Assembly: GCA_024636855.1 (NCBI GenBank)
Contig: JAGXGG010000063.1
Location: 1-48,704 of the forward strand
Direction: 5' to 3'
DNA length: 48,704 nt
Source: Ignavibacteriota bacterium
GTDB lineage: Bacteria > Bacteroidota > Ignavibacteria > Kapaibacteriales > UBA2268
Below are positions 8,801-16,202 of the stretch, in pieces (the stretch's first letter is position 1; each line of letters starts with the position of its first letter). The notes beneath the pieces were generated by a model. It was not told where the DNA came from. It saw only the letters and a program-made list of their open reading frames with translations, and did no database searches. A program made the position numbers and the translations under genes.

Positions 8801-10279
8801 TTCGATATGGGATACAAGGCAGATCTTGGGAAATTTACAGGAAGAGTAAATGGAAGTCTGACTTTACCAAAACTACCATTTAAAGGATTTCCTTATGATA
8901 TTATCCAAGCAAAATTAAAGCTTCCATATACTGCATCAATGAATGCGTTGATAAATATGTCAGAAAATACCCGTCATATTTATACAGAATGCAATTTTGC
9001 AGAACTTGGTAAATTTAATTTCCAACTAGACTTGACAAAAGCGAGCGATGACACAGAATTCTTTACTTATAACAAAGGTAAACAATATATACCATCTATT
9101 GCGGCGAATGGTAAAAAAAGCAATAGTGGAAATTCAATACAAGCAGATATAGAAAAAAGCATCAATATACCCGCAAATTCAGAGTGGATGTATGTTAGAA
9201 TTCATAGTGAAGGAAACGCTCCTGCCAGCAAATTGATAATGCCTGATAAAACAGAGTTGACCGGATCTGATGAAGATGCAAATGTATTGCACTTTAATTC
9301 TGAAGATGGCTTGACTTCATTCTGGTCTATTGAAGCTCCTATGGAAGGCGATTGGAAGATTATATTATTAGATGGTGCTGAAGAGGATATTGTAGAAGTT
9401 TACTTAACAGAGGGTGAAACTTCTTTCTCAGTTACTGCAACACAGAAAGATAATGAAGTTACATTATCATGGAATCCAGATTCTTTCGAATCGACTGATT
9501 TTATAGAATTCTATTTAGATGACAATGGTGATGGATTTGATGGTTATAGATTTGCAGAAGTACGTGCTACAGATGCAGAATATACATTCACAATGGCAGA
9601 CACTTTGGGTTACTGCAGTAACTACATATATGCTTATGTGCAATCAGAGAGTGAAGATCTGCTGGCTACTGGCTATGCGGACGCACCAGTTATGAATGAA
9701 AAGACAACATTGCCTCCTCCACACGACATGACTGCAGTTTACTACACAACAGGAAAGTTAATGACAGTTGAGTGGATGCCGAATAACATGGAAAAAGTGG
9801 TAGGATATTATGTAATAGTTACTGACAAAGATGGCAAAGATTCCACTTATGCTTTAGTTTATGCAAATGACACTAAAGTTCAGTTCAATTTGGAAGATTA
9901 TGAAGGCATAACCATAAGAATGGCAGCAATTGATGAAGACTACAGAAGCGGATGCCCATCAGAACCTATTGATTTAGTTACTGATGTAGAAACAGAACCT
10001 ATAACAGGTCTGGTATTCGATGAAAGTAGAATCTCAATTGTGCCTAATCCTGTTTCTGATGAGACTAATATATCATTCAAGTTGAATAATAACTCTTATG
10101 TAAGATTGGGAATTTATGACATGTACGGAAATAATATATCAGTACTTGCAGAAGGTTACTACCAAACTGGTATTATAAACAGCAATTGGAATTCACAAGG
10201 ACTGGCAGCGGGTACATATTTGGTAAAACTAGAAGCTGAGGACAATTACACAACACAGAAGCTAATACTAATCAAATAA
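5831..10279 (+). CDS. Giant secreted T9SS cargo with three tandem Ig-like repeats and fibronectin-type domains
   Basis: A 1482-residue protein, probably an adhesin or surface-structure protein. In order: signal peptide (about 1-34, ending ITEAQ); an unassigned N-terminal region to about 315; three Ig-like repeats of about 106 residues each (roughly 316-425, 427-532, 533-638) related to bacterial Big_1/invasin-type domains, each with a variant of DANGE/DANGV and a following IPEDTE, IPKDTK or VPEDKE; a central beta-strand-rich segment (about 640-1190) rich in glycine and asparagine; two fibronectin-III-like domains (about 1196-1290 and 1296-1385, with VTLSWNPDSF and MTVEWMPNNM); and a T9SS type A tail from about 1399 (ISIVPNPVSDETN .. 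LGIYDMYGNN .. LAAGTYLVKLE .. KLILIK). AGGAG precedes the ATG. It appears monocistronic, with a terminator after the stop. No enzymatic motif was seen. Confidence 0.88.
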   Translation: MKHSYTIFKNKCRIINCLLAFMIFFTFSNITEAQENPIVTVIASAKEGVGDPFIEVKYVLRESSVIQVDRIEIIDQDVNYYELKEDDISDSDLDGDIGYTETSGPSTKTFKWYYEPTLTDKEISGKLKVKIYLSAKSSQPASIKMYLGDVMPQYENQSGPVILRNSEGPTDDFEPYTGLSALGNWHSTLPEEAKFYAIGSTTDFPLYRHSSSNFHGKPTLPSGSSFFAFKDDKNTRQIWINAAAGKMQGLPGAKKLWDFQIHYTGDEKSGTAVVGIANDGTPDLTSTSTTNATLELEYNSSDPVASNEVEIDKKPALKLVVTADKDYIEEPVAPEDSVLFSIKVDKPDDEGNFNPAEGVKVFVRNQVNNDIQFVELNEKTDANGEFVYLYIIPEDTEFGLYSIEIFAETDDEDALKSKTVKTVIKVAPEPDLVITSDEESYEILQEETVEINLTIRDKEGEIVEDARVTVINPINQAGFEENLGKSNADGKLLYKYPIPKDTKDSVYEFTFYANETSDESQKSNPLKVRVIVGDIPILLIAITPNTDYKLKPTESEKIDITITEKKEGEIVPVEDAQIYIQDGLNGDKSFRPLGATDANGVRKYDILVPEDKEQGEYEVKFYATKDKYVDSKESIVKVDVSIDSCWTEGSFEFCTKEGWEEKEGDPVIKSNGEVLINNLISFSGTMEINKETLKLKANGTFSVKNVPLPGGGNGSITLMSGNLVDVELLGSNGSFTNLLNQSLSNAPKICGVQVEKITDIKLIGGTNASGVEISASIKIPGFAPGCDKDGKKPVDTGIKVTGLKIQRNTGMYFDGFEVTNLSPAPKFCLNSLTYNYDQKIDKLDLAAEFTVPFMNVSAGATFREAKLDSVGFKSKLTKGVPIGNTGVCILGLEGKAHGLAFPPLELTFGGTVNNCLNKDLMEITARAGYKAPSTIYINGEANFMKLPSTTYWQITGTPEIRFDYNNAILKLTSQLKCGTFDGKAYVLNGSFDMGYKADLGKFTGRVNGSLTLPKLPFKGFPYDIIQAKLKLPYTASMNALINMSENTRHIYTECNFAELGKFNFQLDLTKASDDTEFFTYNKGKQYIPSIAANGKKSNSGNSIQADIEKSINIPANSEWMYVRIHSEGNAPASKLIMPDKTELTGSDEDANVLHFNSEDGLTSFWSIEAPMEGDWKIILLDGAEEDIVEVYLTEGETSFSVTATQKDNEVTLSWNPDSFESTDFIEFYLDDNGDGFDGYRFAEVRATDAEYTFTMADTLGYCSNYIYAYVQSESEDLLATGYADAPVMNEKTTLPPPHDMTAVYYTTGKLMTVEWMPNNMEKVVGYYVIVTDKDGKDSTYALVYANDTKVQFNLEDYEGITIRMAAIDEDYRSGCPSEPIDLVTDVETEPITGLVFDESRISIVPNPVSDETNISFKLNNNSYVRLGIYDMYGNNISVLAEGYYQTGIINSNWNSQGLAAGTYLVKLEAEDNYTTQKLILIK

Positions 10280-10302
10280 TCAACTGATAACCACTAGAAT
10301 AT

Positions 10303-10338
10303 AAATCCCGGTATTTGCAGAAAATATCGGGATTTTTT
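10303..10338 (+). terminator. Rho-independent terminator
   Basis: AAATCCCGGTATTT-GCAG-AAAATATCGGGATTT with a T run, directly after the giant T9SS gene. It lies between two convergent transcription units and may also end the small-gene operon on the other strand. Confidence 0.9.
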
Positions 10339-10383
10339 ATTTAGTGTCGAATGGGGGGACTGGCTAAAGTGGGTTAACTAACT

Positions 10384-10800
10384 CTAAAAATGTATAAAGA
10401 ACGAATCCGTTTCTTCTCCATCATCAACCATTCTAATATCTAAGCTTAATAAGTATTCTAAGGACTCTTTTATGGTTTCATTCTTCCAATTTTTACTAAG
10501 TAAGTTTTCGACTAATTCACTTTCTGAGATACTAATTTTATCACCTTGAACCAAGCGTTGACTATTCATATATTCACATAGAGCTAACATATCAGTTAAT
10601 TCTTGAGAACTATTTCTAATTTGCCAAATAAAATTTTGATGCTCAGATAAATTTTCAATATCTTCATCAATCCCACTTACTATTCCAATAACAAATGTTT
10701 CAAATTTTCCATAACTGATAATCGTTTCTCCCAATAAAAGGAAAAATAATTCAAGAAAGTCATATTCTATTTCTTTTAGTATTAATTTTTTCATTTTCAT
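10384..10800 (-). CDS. Small acidic soluble protein, unknown; last gene of an immunity-like cluster
   Basis: A 138-residue protein with no signal peptide, no membrane helix, and mainly acidic, helical-looking sequence (IVSGIDEDIENLSEHQNF, ISESELVENLLSKNW, VDDGEETDSFFIHF). I do not recognise its family. It is the fourth and last gene of a tightly spaced operon read leftwards; the upstream gene ends six bases before its ATG at 10800. The neighbours resemble proteins known as immunity partners of polymorphic toxins, so the same role is inferred, not shown. The third codon is also ATG and could serve as an alternative start. Confidence 0.7.
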   Translation of the reverse strand: MKMKKLILKEIEYDFLELFFLLLGETIISYGKFETFVIGIVSGIDEDIENLSEHQNFIWQIRNSSQELTDMLALCEYMNSQRLVQGDKISISESELVENLLSKNWKNETIKESLEYLLSLDIRMVDDGEETDSFFIHF

Positions 10801-10806
10801 TTCTAT

Positions 10807-11157
10807 TTAAAAATCATCATTCTTATCAATGAAAACTTTTAATGATTCACCATTCAATCTTTTAGATAAAATTTCAGTCGCAAAAGTATCCGTATAAATT
10901 TTGTCAAACACTTGCTGAATTATCAAATCTTTTGACTTATATCCTCCTTTATCAAACACTTCTTCAATAAATTTCAAACTCTCAGTTAGAATTTTATCAT
11001 CTGAAATATTCTCAATTAGAAATGTTCCAAATTCCCCAAGCATAGGATACTGACCATCAGAAATTTCAAAAATAGGATTGAAACTAGTTACCCAAAAAAG
11101 TAGTCTTTCACAAATTATTTCAAAATAATCATCTTTGAGGATTTGAAAGTTCATCAT
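10807..11157 (-). CDS. Small soluble protein, possibly DUF7674-like; immunity-like cluster
   Basis: A 116-residue cytoplasmic-looking protein. The pattern PMLGEFGTFLIE followed by KFIEEVFDKGG and IIQQVFDKIY resembles small proteins catalogued as DUF7674, which commonly occur in toxin-immunity neighbourhoods; this match is from memory and moderate. It begins with two consecutive ATG codons at 11157 and 11154, with GGAT a few bases upstream. Spacing is 23 bases from the upstream gene and six to the downstream one, so it belongs to the same operon. The sequence is visibly more AT-rich than the flanking T9SS genes. Not an enzyme as far as can be seen. Confidence 0.72.
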   Translation of the reverse strand: MMNFQILKDDYFEIICERLLFWVTSFNPIFEISDGQYPMLGEFGTFLIENISDDKILTESLKFIEEVFDKGGYKSKDLIIQQVFDKIYTDTFATEILSKRLNGESLKVFIDKNDDF

Positions 11158-11180
11158 TAATATCCATTAATTCTCGTTTC

Positions 11181-12038
11181 TTATTCCAAATGAGTGACTT
11201 CAAAGTCAAAACCTTTTAGATTGTCCCCTACTATAATTTCTCTCATTTTTTTTGAACATAAGTAAAGTGGCTCTGGTCTTAGTAATCCTCTTTTCACACC
11301 TATTTTTTGCTCTGTTTGGAAAAAATCAAAATTATTTAGGTAAGCTATTTTTTTTACATAAATTTCTGAAATAAGATTAAGCCCAAGGGTATGACCATTT
11401 GGACATTTGTATATCTCACCATCACTAGTCTCAGATAAATCAAATGGATCAATTCCTGTAATAGTATTTTGTGTAATCTGAAGTTCTGGAGAAGTCGGTA
11501 TAATTTGGAAAAAATTTATTGGTGTTTCTTTTGAATAGACTTGTTTAAATTCCATCCCTTTTAAATTATTTTTTTCAAATAAATTTTTAAATTTATTCGA
11601 TACTACGATTTCACCAGCTATCGTTCGAGCAATGTCCTTCTTAGGTATAGATTTTTTTGAAAGAAGTAACGGACCTATTTGTTTTCTATTTACACCGCAA
11701 ATTTTACAAGTTTCAGTTTCATCATATAGTGTTCCACAATCTTCACCTGATGGTTCAAACGTTGTTTTTATTTTTAATTGCAATAATATAGATGCATCTA
11801 ATTCTTTTGTGCTGTACTTACGTTTTATATTCCAACCAAAGAAAAAAGCTCTATCATATTTACTTCTTATTTCTTGATCAATAATTGGAACTTTATTATA
11901 TCTTGGGTCTTCCTTTAATAATTCTATTACTTTTACAGAAGTTCCTATATTCTTACCTTCTTCTTTATTAAAAAGTAAAGTAGCAAATTCATAATTGATT
12001 CTTATTTCTAGAATTTCTTTCATAATTATCTTGCCCAT
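11181..12038 (-). CDS. Two-part immunity-like protein with a Cys motif and an internal motif duplication
   Basis: A 285-residue soluble protein. Seen: a possible metal site in the first half (EDCG .. ETCKICG) and a second cysteine/histidine site later (YKCPNGH). Two copies of one motif occur: VVSNKFKNLFEKNNLKGMEF around residues 146-165 and LCSKKMREIIVGDNLKGFDF near the C-terminus. This hydrophobic-S-K-x-[K/R] .. L-K-G-[M/F]-[E/D]-F pattern recurs in immunity proteins of polymorphic toxins (Imm11/DUF1629-like and double-CXXCG groups); I make that comparison from memory. Start chosen at ATG 12038, with AAGAG upstream; ATG at 12023 is the alternative. It lies 44 bases after the DUF6984-like gene. 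The role as an immunity protein is inferred. Confidence 0.72.
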   Translation of the reverse strand: MGKIIMKEILEIRINYEFATLLFNKEEGKNIGTSVKVIELLKEDPRYNKVPIIDQEIRSKYDRAFFFGWNIKRKYSTKELDASILLQLKIKTTFEPSGEDCGTLYDETETCKICGVNRKQIGPLLLSKKSIPKKDIARTIAGEIVVSNKFKNLFEKNNLKGMEFKQVYSKETPINFFQIIPTSPELQITQNTITGIDPFDLSETSDGEIYKCPNGHTLGLNLISEIYVKKIAYLNNFDFFQTEQKIGVKRGLLRPEPLYLCSKKMREIIVGDNLKGFDFEVTHLE

Positions 12039-12082
12039 TAGGCTCTTTGCAATGATATTAACAAATCTCTTCTATTTCTATT

Positions 12083-12412
12083 TTACAAATCTGGAATTTT
12101 TAAAAGTTTCCCAAAATCAGTTTTCCAAATATCAAGTTCAAATAGATTTCCTTCCTTATCTACATTTAAAGAGACAATGACGATAACTCCATCCGTATCT
12201 GTAAATTGAAAATCACTTACTTGTTCCCCAAATAATCTTTCTCCAATTAACTTACCTTTGGGAAATAAATATAAACTACCCATACCACCATCATCCATAG
12301 GACAAACCAATAATCCCTTTTTCCAATCATCAGGTAACAAAATGGAAGACTTTCTCACAAGTAGTTCAAGAAGTTTTTCCTCTTGAAACGTAGGCTCTCT
12401 ATTCAACGCCAT
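12083..12412 (-). CDS. DUF6984-family small protein; first gene of an immunity-like cluster
   Basis: A 109-residue protein whose motifs fit the DUF6984 family well: CPMDDGGMGSLYLFPKG, FQFTDTDGVIVIVSLNVD and GNLFELDIWKTDFGKL. Proteins of this family are small, soluble and often found near RHS or other polymorphic-toxin genes, which suggests an immunity role, but the function is not established. AGAGG sits before the ATG at 12412. It is the first gene of the leftward four-gene operon ending at 10384. A weak terminator at 12426-12448 separates it from the T9SS gene upstream, so its promoter must lie within about 80 bases, or it is read by read-through. Confidence 0.82.
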   Translation of the reverse strand: MALNREPTFQEEKLLELLVRKSSILLPDDWKKGLLVCPMDDGGMGSLYLFPKGKLIGERLFGEQVSDFQFTDTDGVIVIVSLNVDKEGNLFELDIWKTDFGKLLKIPDL

Positions 12413-12425
12413 TTATCATACCTCT

Positions 12426-12448
12426 AAAAAATTTCAGTTGGTTGAAAT
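12426..12448 (-). terminator. Short hairpin terminator after the ASH/OmpA operon
   Basis: Read on the minus strand: ATTTCA-ACCAAC-TGAAAT followed by a T run. The stem is only six pairs, so it may be leaky. It lies between the stop of the 1232-residue T9SS protein and the start of the immunity-like cluster. Confidence 0.5.
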
Positions 12449-12496
12449 CCCTGATTGTAATTTATATCTTTTTTAGGATATCTAATACCTACAATT

Positions 12497-15400
12497 TTAC
12501 TTCACTATCACCAAGCGAGTGTAATATGTAATCTCTCCCGATTGCAAAATCACTGAATAAGTACCAGAACCAAAATCATCGGCATCAAACTCTATTAAGT
12601 GCTGCCCTTCAGTGAGTTTTTTACTTATATTCTTTACCTCATTGCTGAGATTATCAAATATCTTGATATTTACAACTCTTTCCTCTTTCAAGTACAACTC
12701 AAAGTAGCCAGTATTATTCACTGGGTTCGGTCTGATGTTTAGTACCACATTTGAGACGTCAACTAATCTCTTTTCAAATGCGCAGCACTCAGCTATTAGT
12801 ATGCCATCTCTAGTGTTCACTCTTGAAAAACCATCAGCAAAATTGTCTATTTGTAACTCCAGTGGTGTCTCAAAATCGTCTCCAAGTAGTACTTCAGCAT
12901 TGAGCACAGCCAGAAGTCCATCTTGATTAAGATTACCGTTTGAAGAAACATTAATATTATCCATTGATATTGTCAGGGTTTCATTTCCAGCTATATAGCC
13001 CTCATTAACAGGTGTGTTGTTAAACCGGGCAATTCTAAAGTTGTGGGAAATAGTAAAATCAATACCTGTCTTATTGGCATCGTTCATCAACTGAGCAATA
13101 TCCTGTGTGGTAAGCCCAGTCCCTTCTTTCGGTGTGATTCTAACGGGAATATCAACATTCGTTCCAACTACACCAGTTACACTCTCCACATAAATATCAG
13201 CACAGACAATGCCTCTACCTCTTATCAGAAGTGTATCAGGACCTGCCAGCCAGTCCCCATTACTTTCAAAATAAATCTTCTTTTCAAAATCTCCAATTTG
13301 TTGTGGGGTGAAGTTAATTGCAACTTCTTTGCTATTGTCCACCTCTATTGTAATTGGTAATCCGGCATTTACATTTATATTTCCCGTACCTATTTCTGCC
13401 GTAGATATTACTTCCAGATCACCATTTCCAAAGTTCCGAATAACTGCTGTGGTGTCTATAGACTCTCCAATACAAACCTCACCGAGATAGATAGCATTTT
13501 CTCTCATATTTATTACGGGTCTGAATCCTCGTCCTGTGAGATCAGTATTTTCGGGCTCTTCACATATTGCTTTATCGTTCATAACATAGTCAAGAAATGC
13601 TGATCTATTTTCTACATCCTGTGGATCAAATTGGATATCAAAATCCTGGCTCTCTCCCGGAGAAAGATATATAGGATAAGTAACGCCAGCTGGTAAAATA
13701 ACAGTATAATCGTTCGGATGTACACCTCTGATTCTTATATCATCTATCTCTACACCTGCTGATCCTGTTGAAGTAACAACTGCCTGTAATGTAGAAGAAT
13801 TTCCTATCCTTACATCACCAAAACCTTTTGTCAACTCAGTTACCAATGAACGTGTGGCTACAACTGCACTAATATTTCTCGTCATCTCAAATCCGGAAGC
13901 CGTTTTGATTGTAACAGTACCGGTGTAGGTTCCTTCATTGGTAAATTCAGCAACAATATTAGCATTAGCACTACCATTAGAAGGTATAGTGAATTTTACG
14001 GGATTTACTGAAAAGGAATTACTAGTTGATGTAATGAAAACCGTATCTATATCCACAACACAAGCTGTTGGATTATCCAATTTAAGACTGAAAGGATATT
14101 TTGTACCTGGACATATAGTATCAAAAGCTACTTCGGTTTGTTGTATTTCAAATGTCGGCAGATCCCCTCTGCCAATTATAACAAGAGTATCAAATCCAGG
14201 AGCAGATGGACTTTCTATCACCAGTAGAGTGGTATCCCAACCCTGAGTATTAGGAATGAACTGAATCAAAGCCCTGCCAATGGAGCCATCGTCTTGTTTT
14301 GGGATTACCAATGGATAATCGGAAGCATTTGCAAGTGAAAACTGATTCAAGAAATTTCTGTAAAAATTATAATCACGAATTGTTACATCACAACCTCCGC
14401 GATTGAGTATAGCCCATTCGAATATAGCAGTATCTCCAATGCATACAGCTCCCAGATCAAGTGTATCTGTTTTATCAGCAAAGTAAAATTCTTCGCTTTT
14501 ACCCGTGCCGGATATAACTGCTGTATCTCTAACAATTAAAGTGTCACCACCCGGGAAACCGTCAAAATCTCTTATTTCCACGATCAGATTCACTTGATAA
14601 TTGCCTAAAGCTCCGGGCTGGAAATGTATGTCAAGAGGTGTTGCAATATTAGGCTGCAATGTCCCTGGTAAAGGTTGTGCAATATTGAAATAGTTTATAT
14701 CAGGAGCATTCCCCTCTATATAAATATCTACAACATCACGGCATCTGACATCTTTTAGAAATATATGGGCTGCCATTGTATCCGCTGTTGACGGACAAAC
14801 AAATCCGAAATCCATATCAGGTATGGAGTCCCTGCTAAGAATTCCCGGTACTGTAATGCATAACTCATCTATTGCAAGCGTATCATTTGCATTACCCATT
14901 AGTCTTATTGGTACTTTCAAGTCGGCTGTGTATAATCTCGGATCTGCATGAAATGATACAACACCTACAGCTGATGTACTTTCTTCGAGCAGATCAGGTG
15001 TAATACTGTTTGAAGTCGCAACTGTATATAGTCCTGAAGGAAGAGCGTCTATTTCTATTCTTACATTATTGAAAGTGTTGTCTTTTGTGTTTGTAATTAT
15101 GAATAAAACATCCAGAGTATCTGGGTAATAAGGATGGTAATCCGGGTCACTACAATCAGTCTGATGCAAGGTGTCAAACGGAACGCATCCGTCCGGTCTT
15201 GCATAGAATATACCATCACCGGCACCTCCTGACGGCCCACCACCAGTTGTTGAGCCTGCATCTACTACTTCTAGAGAGTCAATTATACCAATCTCTGTTG
15301 AAGCTAGGACTTTCTTCTGCCCGGCTCCCACAGATTGTTCATCCCATATTAATAATACGGCACTATCTGTATAAGTAAGAGTATTGTCAGCATTTCGGTC

Positions 15401-16195
15401 TTTCCATAAGAATTTCCCGAGTCCTTTTAGGGTATTCTGCCCAGTATAATCTGCCCAGTTGCCAAACATAAAAAAGTCAGGTGCAATCAGCCCTTGTTCT
15501 TTCAAATTGCCCCTTGCAATCAACCCTGGTTGAACCGTACTACCTTCCAAGGCCAGCCAGAATTCAGGTATTCCTGGTGCCACTGCATCTGTGAACTGTT
15601 GTTCTGTGTCATAATATCCATAAGATGTCACGATCGGTGTCCTATCATTGGCACCGATTTTTGTATCTATAAGTAAAAGTACACCAACATCATGAGCTTT
15701 AGAAGATGTATCCGCAGAAACTGACATCTTTATAAATCCGCCGCTTGGTCTTTTACTCGGCTCCATTGAAAATATAAATCTAACTTTTTCACCATCCGGC
15801 ATATTGGCTATTAATTCCGAGTTTATCCTTGGTTTTCCGTTCAAAGTGTCTCTGAACAATCGGGAAACAGTCAAAGGGTTTTGAGGGGGTGGCATTTCTG
15901 TATTAGGATCGTCCTCAAATAGCAACTGGAATATAATATTGTCTATCATCAAGTGAACATGAGAAGTAAAGTTTGGAGGCGTAACTCCATTGCCGTCTTC
16001 ATTATATATTAAAGATTTTGGATCATCAGTCGGATCAAGATAAGATGTATTAATATAAAAATGACCATTTTTCAAAACAACCGCATCCAGTAAATAAGGA
16101 GGTAGCATATTCTCCAGTTTCAACTCTTGCTGTGCTGGTAGCAGTGATGGTATTATAATTAATGCAAGTATGAATATTTGAAAAATTCTTTTCAT
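12497..16195 (-). CDS. Giant ASH-domain / cohesin-like T9SS cargo protein
   Basis: A 1232-residue secreted protein. In order: signal peptide (MKRIFQIFILALIIIPSLLPAQ); an unassigned N-terminal region of about 310 residues; several ASH/choice-of-anchor-D type Ig modules recognisable by repeated phrases such as LDLGAVCIGDTAIFEWAI, VAFDTICPGTKYPFSL, GFGDVRIGNSSTL and IYLGEVCIGESIDTTAVI; a cohesin-like beta domain beginning VTGVVGTNVDIPVRI; and a T9SS type A tail (LNIRPNPVNNTGYFEL .. IKIFDNLSNEV .. SGTYSVILQSG). It is the last gene of a leftward three-gene operon, only seven bases after the double-OmpA protein. I infer a cell-surface structural or adhesive protein. No catalytic motif. Related in architecture to the proteins at 18254 and 23812. 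Confidence 0.88.
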   Translation of the reverse strand: MKRIFQIFILALIIIPSLLPAQQELKLENMLPPYLLDAVVLKNGHFYINTSYLDPTDDPKSLIYNEDGNGVTPPNFTSHVHLMIDNIIFQLLFEDDPNTEMPPPQNPLTVSRLFRDTLNGKPRINSELIANMPDGEKVRFIFSMEPSKRPSGGFIKMSVSADTSSKAHDVGVLLLIDTKIGANDRTPIVTSYGYYDTEQQFTDAVAPGIPEFWLALEGSTVQPGLIARGNLKEQGLIAPDFFMFGNWADYTGQNTLKGLGKFLWKDRNADNTLTYTDSAVLLIWDEQSVGAGQKKVLASTEIGIIDSLEVVDAGSTTGGGPSGGAGDGIFYARPDGCVPFDTLHQTDCSDPDYHPYYPDTLDVLFIITNTKDNTFNNVRIEIDALPSGLYTVATSNSITPDLLEESTSAVGVVSFHADPRLYTADLKVPIRLMGNANDTLAIDELCITVPGILSRDSIPDMDFGFVCPSTADTMAAHIFLKDVRCRDVVDIYIEGNAPDINYFNIAQPLPGTLQPNIATPLDIHFQPGALGNYQVNLIVEIRDFDGFPGGDTLIVRDTAVISGTGKSEEFYFADKTDTLDLGAVCIGDTAIFEWAILNRGGCDVTIRDYNFYRNFLNQFSLANASDYPLVIPKQDDGSIGRALIQFIPNTQGWDTTLLVIESPSAPGFDTLVIIGRGDLPTFEIQQTEVAFDTICPGTKYPFSLKLDNPTACVVDIDTVFITSTSNSFSVNPVKFTIPSNGSANANIVAEFTNEGTYTGTVTIKTASGFEMTRNISAVVATRSLVTELTKGFGDVRIGNSSTLQAVVTSTGSAGVEIDDIRIRGVHPNDYTVILPAGVTYPIYLSPGESQDFDIQFDPQDVENRSAFLDYVMNDKAICEEPENTDLTGRGFRPVINMRENAIYLGEVCIGESIDTTAVIRNFGNGDLEVISTAEIGTGNINVNAGLPITIEVDNSKEVAINFTPQQIGDFEKKIYFESNGDWLAGPDTLLIRGRGIVCADIYVESVTGVVGTNVDIPVRITPKEGTGLTTQDIAQLMNDANKTGIDFTISHNFRIARFNNTPVNEGYIAGNETLTISMDNINVSSNGNLNQDGLLAVLNAEVLLGDDFETPLELQIDNFADGFSRVNTRDGILIAECCAFEKRLVDVSNVVLNIRPNPVNNTGYFELYLKEERVVNIKIFDNLSNEVKNISKKLTEGQHLIEFDADDFGSGTYSVILQSGEITYYTRLVIVK

Positions 16196-16202
16196 ATTAA
16201 TG

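Noticed and set aside
10384-12412. Cognate toxin (RHS, LXG or colicin-like) for the immunity-like cluster
   Set aside because: Neither flank shows RHS/YD repeats or a nuclease-type C-terminus; both neighbours are T9SS giants ending in sorting tails.
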